From assembly GCA_016302525.1 (NCBI GenBank), contig JAEDNJ010000049.1, forward strand, positions 1-9,721: a stretch of 9,721 nt of DNA, in the 5' to 3' direction. Positions 7,322-9,721 of the stretch are shown here, piece by piece. The translations under genes were made by a program, and so were the position numbers. The notes under the pieces are model-generated. The model had not been told where the DNA came from. It made no database searches and was given only the letters and a program-made list of their open reading frames with translations. Numbering within the stretch: the stretch's first letter is position 1; each line of letters starts with the position of its first letter. The stretch is from Phascolarctobacterium sp. (GTDB taxonomy: Bacteria > Bacillota > Negativicutes > Acidaminococcales > Acidaminococcaceae).

Positions 7322-7340
7322 GCGGAGCTTGCTTCGTTTA
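7319..7340 (+). other. Small hairpin between rimI and tsaD
   Basis: Starting on the rimI stop codon, bases 7319-7327 can pair with 7332-7340 around a CTTG loop. That gives nine base pairs, two of them G-T. The T-rich part belongs to the stem and nothing U-rich follows, so it is a poor terminator; it may be an RNA-processing or stability element, or chance. Confidence 0.35.
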
Positions 7341-7357
7341 GGAATCAGGTGGAGAAT

Positions 7358-8380
7358 ATGGAGCAGAAGAAAAAGGATGTCTATATCCTAGGTATAGAAA
7401 GCAGCTGTGATGAAACTGCTGCTTCTGTTGTCAAGAATGGTCGTGAGGTACTAAGCAATATTATTTCCTCACAAATTGTCATTCATCGTAAATTTGGTGG
7501 CGTAGTGCCGGAAATTGCTTCGCGTAAGCATATTGAAAACATTATGCCTGTTATAGACGAGGCTTTAACTCAGGCGAAGGTGACCTTGGAGCAAATTGAT
7601 GCCGTGGCTGTAACCTATGGACCGGGGCTGGTGGGAGCACTGCTGGTAGGCCTTTCGGCTGCAAAATCCCTGGCCTGGGCTACGAATAAGCCCTTGATTG
7701 GTGTCAATCACCTGGAAGGTCATGTGTTTGCTAATTTCCTGGCAGATAAGGAGCTGGAGCCTCCCTTTATGGCACTGGTCGTTAGTGGTGGGCATACAGC
7801 CCTACTAAAGGTTACAGATTATAATACCTTTGCAATGCTGGGACAGACGCGTGATGATGCAGCTGGTGAAGCCTTTGATAAGATTGCCAGAGTTATGGGC
7901 TTACCCTATCCAGGTGGCCCTGAAATTGAGGCCCTAGCTGAGGGCGGAGACCCCTTAGCCATTACCTTTCCTGTGGCTAAGCTGGATAAGCCCTATGAAT
8001 TTAGCTTTAGCGGTTTAAAGTCTGCTGTTATTAATTATTTACATAACAACGAGCAGGCAGGTCGCGAGGTGAACCGCAGTGATGTAGCTGCCTCCTTCCA
8101 GCATACGGTGGTGGAGTCGCTGGTGCGTAAGGCTGTGCAGGCTATGAAGGATACGGGCTATAAGAAGATTGTTTTGGCTGGTGGTGTATCTGCGAACAAG
8201 ACCTTACAAAGGGATTTGGCAGCTGCTATGCAAAAAATAGGCTGTGAGCTGGTTCATCCTACGAAAATATTATGCACTGATAATGCTGTAATGATTGCCT
8301 GCCGTGGCTATTTTATGTATCAGGCTGGTATAGAAAGTCCACTGGATTTGAACGCTGTTCCATCCCTCAAGCTGGGGTAA
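7358..8380 (+). CDS. tsaD: tRNA N6-adenosine threonylcarbamoyltransferase TsaD
   Basis: The catalytic subunit of t6A synthesis: it moves the threonylcarbamoyl group from threonylcarbamoyl-AMP to A37 of tRNA, together with TsaB and TsaE (formerly Gcp/YgjD). Numbered from ATG 7358 (340 residues): [10 protein letters not shown] at 11-20; [18 protein letters not shown] at 45-62; metal ligands H118 and H122 in NHLEGH; VSGGHT at 142-147; [11 protein letters not shown] at 273-283; and [10 protein letters not shown] at 305-314 with metal ligand D308. All key residues are present. ATG 7358 is preceded by AGGTGG (7347-7352), 5 bases away. GTG 7349 is in frame and adds three residues, but has only AGGA in front of it. 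It is the last gene of the t6A operon; the next gene lies beyond the DnaA-box cluster. Confidence 0.98.
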   Translation: MEQKKKDVYILGIESSCDETAASVVKNGREVLSNIISSQIVIHRKFGGVVPEIASRKHIENIMPVIDEALTQAKVTLEQIDAVAVTYGPGLVGALLVGLSAAKSLAWATNKPLIGVNHLEGHVFANFLADKELEPPFMALVVSGGHTALLKVTDYNTFAMLGQTRDDAAGEAFDKIARVMGLPYPGGPEIEALAEGGDPLAITFPVAKLDKPYEFSFSGLKSAVINYLHNNEQAGREVNRSDVAASFQHTVVESLVRKAVQAMKDTGYKKIVLAGGVSANKTLQRDLAAAMQKIGCELVHPTKILCTDNAVMIACRGYFMYQAGIESPLDLNAVPSLKLG

Positions 8381-8383
8381 ACG

Positions 8384-8521
8384 TGTGTATAACTACGGGC
8401 TTAGCCTGTGGATTGTGTGGATAACTTTGAGGAAAACTTCAATTTAAGCACAAAATCCACAGCTTTTCTTGTGGAAAACTGTGGATAAAGCTGGGTATGA
8501 AGTCTTTGTCACTGTGGAAAT
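8384..8521. promoter_or_regulatory. DnaA-box cluster downstream of tsaD
   Basis: Within 138 non-coding bases there are seven sites resembling the DnaA box TTATCCACA. Exact copies, read on the minus strand, are at 8416-8424 and 8480-8488. Sites fitting the looser TTWTNCACA are at 8384-8392 (TTATACACA) and 8470-8478 (TTTTCCACA). Weaker ones are 8407-8415 (CAATCCACA), 8513-8521 (ATTTCCACA) and, on the plus strand, 8453-8461 (AAATCCACA). Six of the seven point the same way. Two are head-to-tail without a gap (8407/8416), and two are 10 bases apart, about one helix turn (8470/8480). This is the pattern expected of a cooperative DnaA-binding region. No dnaA, dnaN, rpmH or gidA gene lies nearby and no strongly AT-rich unwinding stretch is obvious, so a non-oriC DnaA reservoir or a DnaA-controlled promoter is more likely than an origin. 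The function is inference. Confidence 0.75.
8455..8486. repeat. Palindrome formed by facing DnaA boxes
   Basis: ATCCACAG (8455-8462) and CTGTGGAT (8479-8486) are exact reverse complements. After one C-A mismatch, TTTTC (8464-8468) pairs with GGAAA (8473-8477, one G-T) around a TTGT loop. In total 13 pairs form with one mismatch. No T-run follows on either strand, so it is probably not an intrinsic terminator. It may be a cruciform or hairpin that brings two opposing DnaA sites together. Confidence 0.6.
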
Positions 8522-8547
8522 GTATTGTTTTAAATGAAGGGGCAAAC

Positions 8548-9721
8548 ATGTTGAATAATTTAACTGCTGAACAGAAAAATATTTTACAAATCATGCAGCC
8601 TGTTCTTGGCTTAGCAGCAGATATTGCGCATGCAGTAGTTACGATTTATATTCCTCATGTGGATAAAAAATGGCTGACTATTTATCAGCAGGAGCAGCCG
8701 CGAACTCATGTCGGCAGCTCCCAGCCAGATTTGACAGGGCGCAATGTTCGCGTTATTGAGGAACCGATTATTAATAGATGTTTAAATAGAAGCATACCTG
8801 TTATGGGCAAAAGGGAGTTAAATCTAGGCTCCTTTAGTAGCTTTAGGGTCTATCCCTTGCAGGATTCTCGTGGAAAATGCTTTGGTGCTATCAGCTTTGA
8901 CACCAGCATACCTGACGATATTATTATTCAGCAGGCCTTAGAGCTGTTGCTGAATATGAAGGCTTCCGTGGCAGATAATGAGCAATATGGGCGCTTGCAG
9001 CCAGCTGATGGTATTATGATTGTCGACGATCATAAAATGGTTGTAGCGGCCAATAATCAGGCACGCCATATTTTCCAGACGATAGATGTTCCTGACCTTG
9101 TAGGCAGACATACCAATCATATGGCCATTAACTGGCCGCTTGTTGGTATGGTTATGGACACCGGCATAGCAGAGAGCAAGGAGCTCATGTTCCGTGGGCT
9201 TTTGCTTTCGATTCGTGTTTTGCCTGTAGTTGCCAAGCCTAAGGGTGGCTGGGCTATCGTTATATTGCAGGATGTGACAGAGCTAAGGAAAAAGGACCAG
9301 GAGCTGCAGATAAAAACTGTGGTCATCAAGGAAATTCACCACAGAGTAAAAAATAATTTGCAGACCATAGCTAGCCTGCTGCGTATGCAGGCGCGACGTG
9401 CTCAAAGTCAGGAGACCAAGGATGTCCTAAGAGATTGTGTCGGTCGCGTCAACAGCATTGCTATAGTCCATGAATACCTGTCACAGCAGGATTCTGGCCT
9501 CATTGATGTGGATAAGGTTGCAAAGGAAATCTACAAGGCACTTATTTCCAGTATGCTTAGTCCTGATTTTAAGCTAGATGCGCATTTTTATGTGGAAAAA
9601 ACTACGCTGCCCTCCGAAAAGGCTACAAGCGTTGCCTTGATTCTCAATGAGCTGCTGCAAAATGCTATTGAGCATGGCTTTGAGGGCAAGAACTCTGGCA
9701 GGCTAGATGTAAGCTTTAAGC
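8548..9721 (+). CDS. Sensor histidine kinase of the HisKA_2 (PdtaS/EutW) type, 3' end cut by the window
   Basis: A soluble two-component sensor kinase; 391 codons are visible and no stop is reached. The N-terminal 140 residues look like the GAF-like sensor domain of the H_kinase_N family. A PAS-like segment (about 152-245) begins at DGIMIVDDHKMVVAANNQA and closes with the PAC-like ILQDVTELRKKDQEL. The HisKA_2 dimerisation helix has KEIHHRVKNNLQTIASLLRM at 261-280, with phospho-acceptor H264 (or H265). The ATP-binding HATPase domain starts with the N box LILNELLQNAIEHGF at 364-378; the G boxes lie beyond the edge. No transmembrane segment or signal peptide is seen, so it should sense a cytoplasmic signal. 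AAGGGG at 8537-8542 sits 5 bases before the ATG. Kinases of this type commonly pair with an ANTAR-domain response regulator that binds RNA, often encoded next door; that partner would be outside this window (inference). Confidence 0.92.
   Translation, partial: MLNNLTAEQKNILQIMQPVLGLAADIAHAVVTIYIPHVDKKWLTIYQQEQPRTHVGSSQPDLTGRNVRVIEEPIINRCLNRSIPVMGKRELNLGSFSSFRVYPLQDSRGKCFGAISFDTSIPDDIIIQQALELLLNMKASVADNEQYGRLQPADGIMIVDDHKMVVAANNQARHIFQTIDVPDLVGRHTNHMAINWPLVGMVMDTGIAESKELMFRGLLLSIRVLPVVAKPKGGWAIVILQDVTELRKKDQELQIKTVVIKEIHHRVKNNLQTIASLLRMQARRAQSQETKDVLRDCVGRVNSIAIVHEYLSQQDSGLIDVDKVAKEIYKALISSMLSPDFKLDAHFYVEKTTLPSEKATSVALILNELLQNAIEHGFEGKNSGRLDVSFK

Noticed and set aside
6928..7391. Plus-strand reading frames in another frame over rimI and the start of tsaD
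   Set aside because: They overlap a clear GNAT gene, have no recognisable product, and one runs into tsaD out of frame.
8506..8534. Promoter for the kinase: TTGTCA, 17 bases, extended -10 TGTTTTAAA
   Set aside because: Good by sequence, but transcription would start near 8541, inside the ribosome-binding site (8537-8542) and about 7 bases before the ATG, making a nearly leaderless message. The sequence cannot decide, so I did not list it.
8381..8547. Chromosomal replication origin
   Set aside because: The DnaA boxes fit, but no dnaA, dnaN, rpmH, gidA or parAB is in the window and no strongly AT-rich unwinding region stands out. The genome-wide skew would be needed; I keep it only as a DnaA-box cluster.
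1..9721. Undescribed defence, mobile or biosynthetic system
   Set aside because: Every sizeable reading frame with coding character belongs to a known housekeeping or envelope family, and there are no transposase, integrase, phage, toxin-antitoxin or array-like repeats.

Overview
The window is a dense, all-plus-strand stretch of ordinary bacterial chromosome holding ten genes and roughly 0.5 kb of non-coding DNA. GC content by eye is in the high 40s per cent, Shine-Dalgarno sites are strong, and GTG starts are frequent. Gene content and order (tsaE-tsaB-rimI-tsaD; an AMIN-domain amidase next to a GerMN lipoprotein; a PdtaS/EutW-type histidine kinase) point to Firmicutes. A diderm Firmicute of the class Negativicutes (Phascolarctobacterium/Acidaminococcus/Selenomonas-like) is my best guess. 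That is inference from style and content; there is no rRNA here to settle it.

Layout. (1) 24-3425: radA (DNA repair/recombination ATPase), acpS (holo-ACP synthase, fatty acid synthesis) and a fused nnrE-nnrD NAD(P)HX repair enzyme, closely packed. (2) 3492-5605: a cell-envelope pair, an exported N-acetylmuramoyl-L-alanine amidase with an AMIN domain and a GerMN-domain lipoprotein. It is preceded by a good candidate promoter inside the end of nnrD and closed by an intrinsic terminator at 5622-5650. (3) 5740-8380: the t6A tRNA-modification operon tsaE-tsaB-rimI-tsaD, with overlapping genes and rimI (ribosomal protein S18 acetyltransferase) embedded. TsaC/TsaC2, which makes the threonylcarbamoyl-AMP substrate, is not in the window. 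(4) 8381-8547: a non-coding gap containing a dense cluster of DnaA boxes, two of them exact TTATCCACA and two facing each other in a hairpin-forming palindrome. (5) 8548-9721: the first 391 codons of a HisKA_2 histidine kinase (GAF-like, PAS, HisKA_2, start of HATPase), cut by the window edge.

The genes are mostly recognisable housekeeping genes; I see no mobile element, CRISPR array, phage gene or undescribed defence-like system. The most interesting non-genic signal is the DnaA-box cluster directly behind tsaD. From memory, Bacillus subtilis also has a DnaA-box cluster at gcp (the old name of tsaD), so this may be a conserved replication-control locus rather than a local curiosity.
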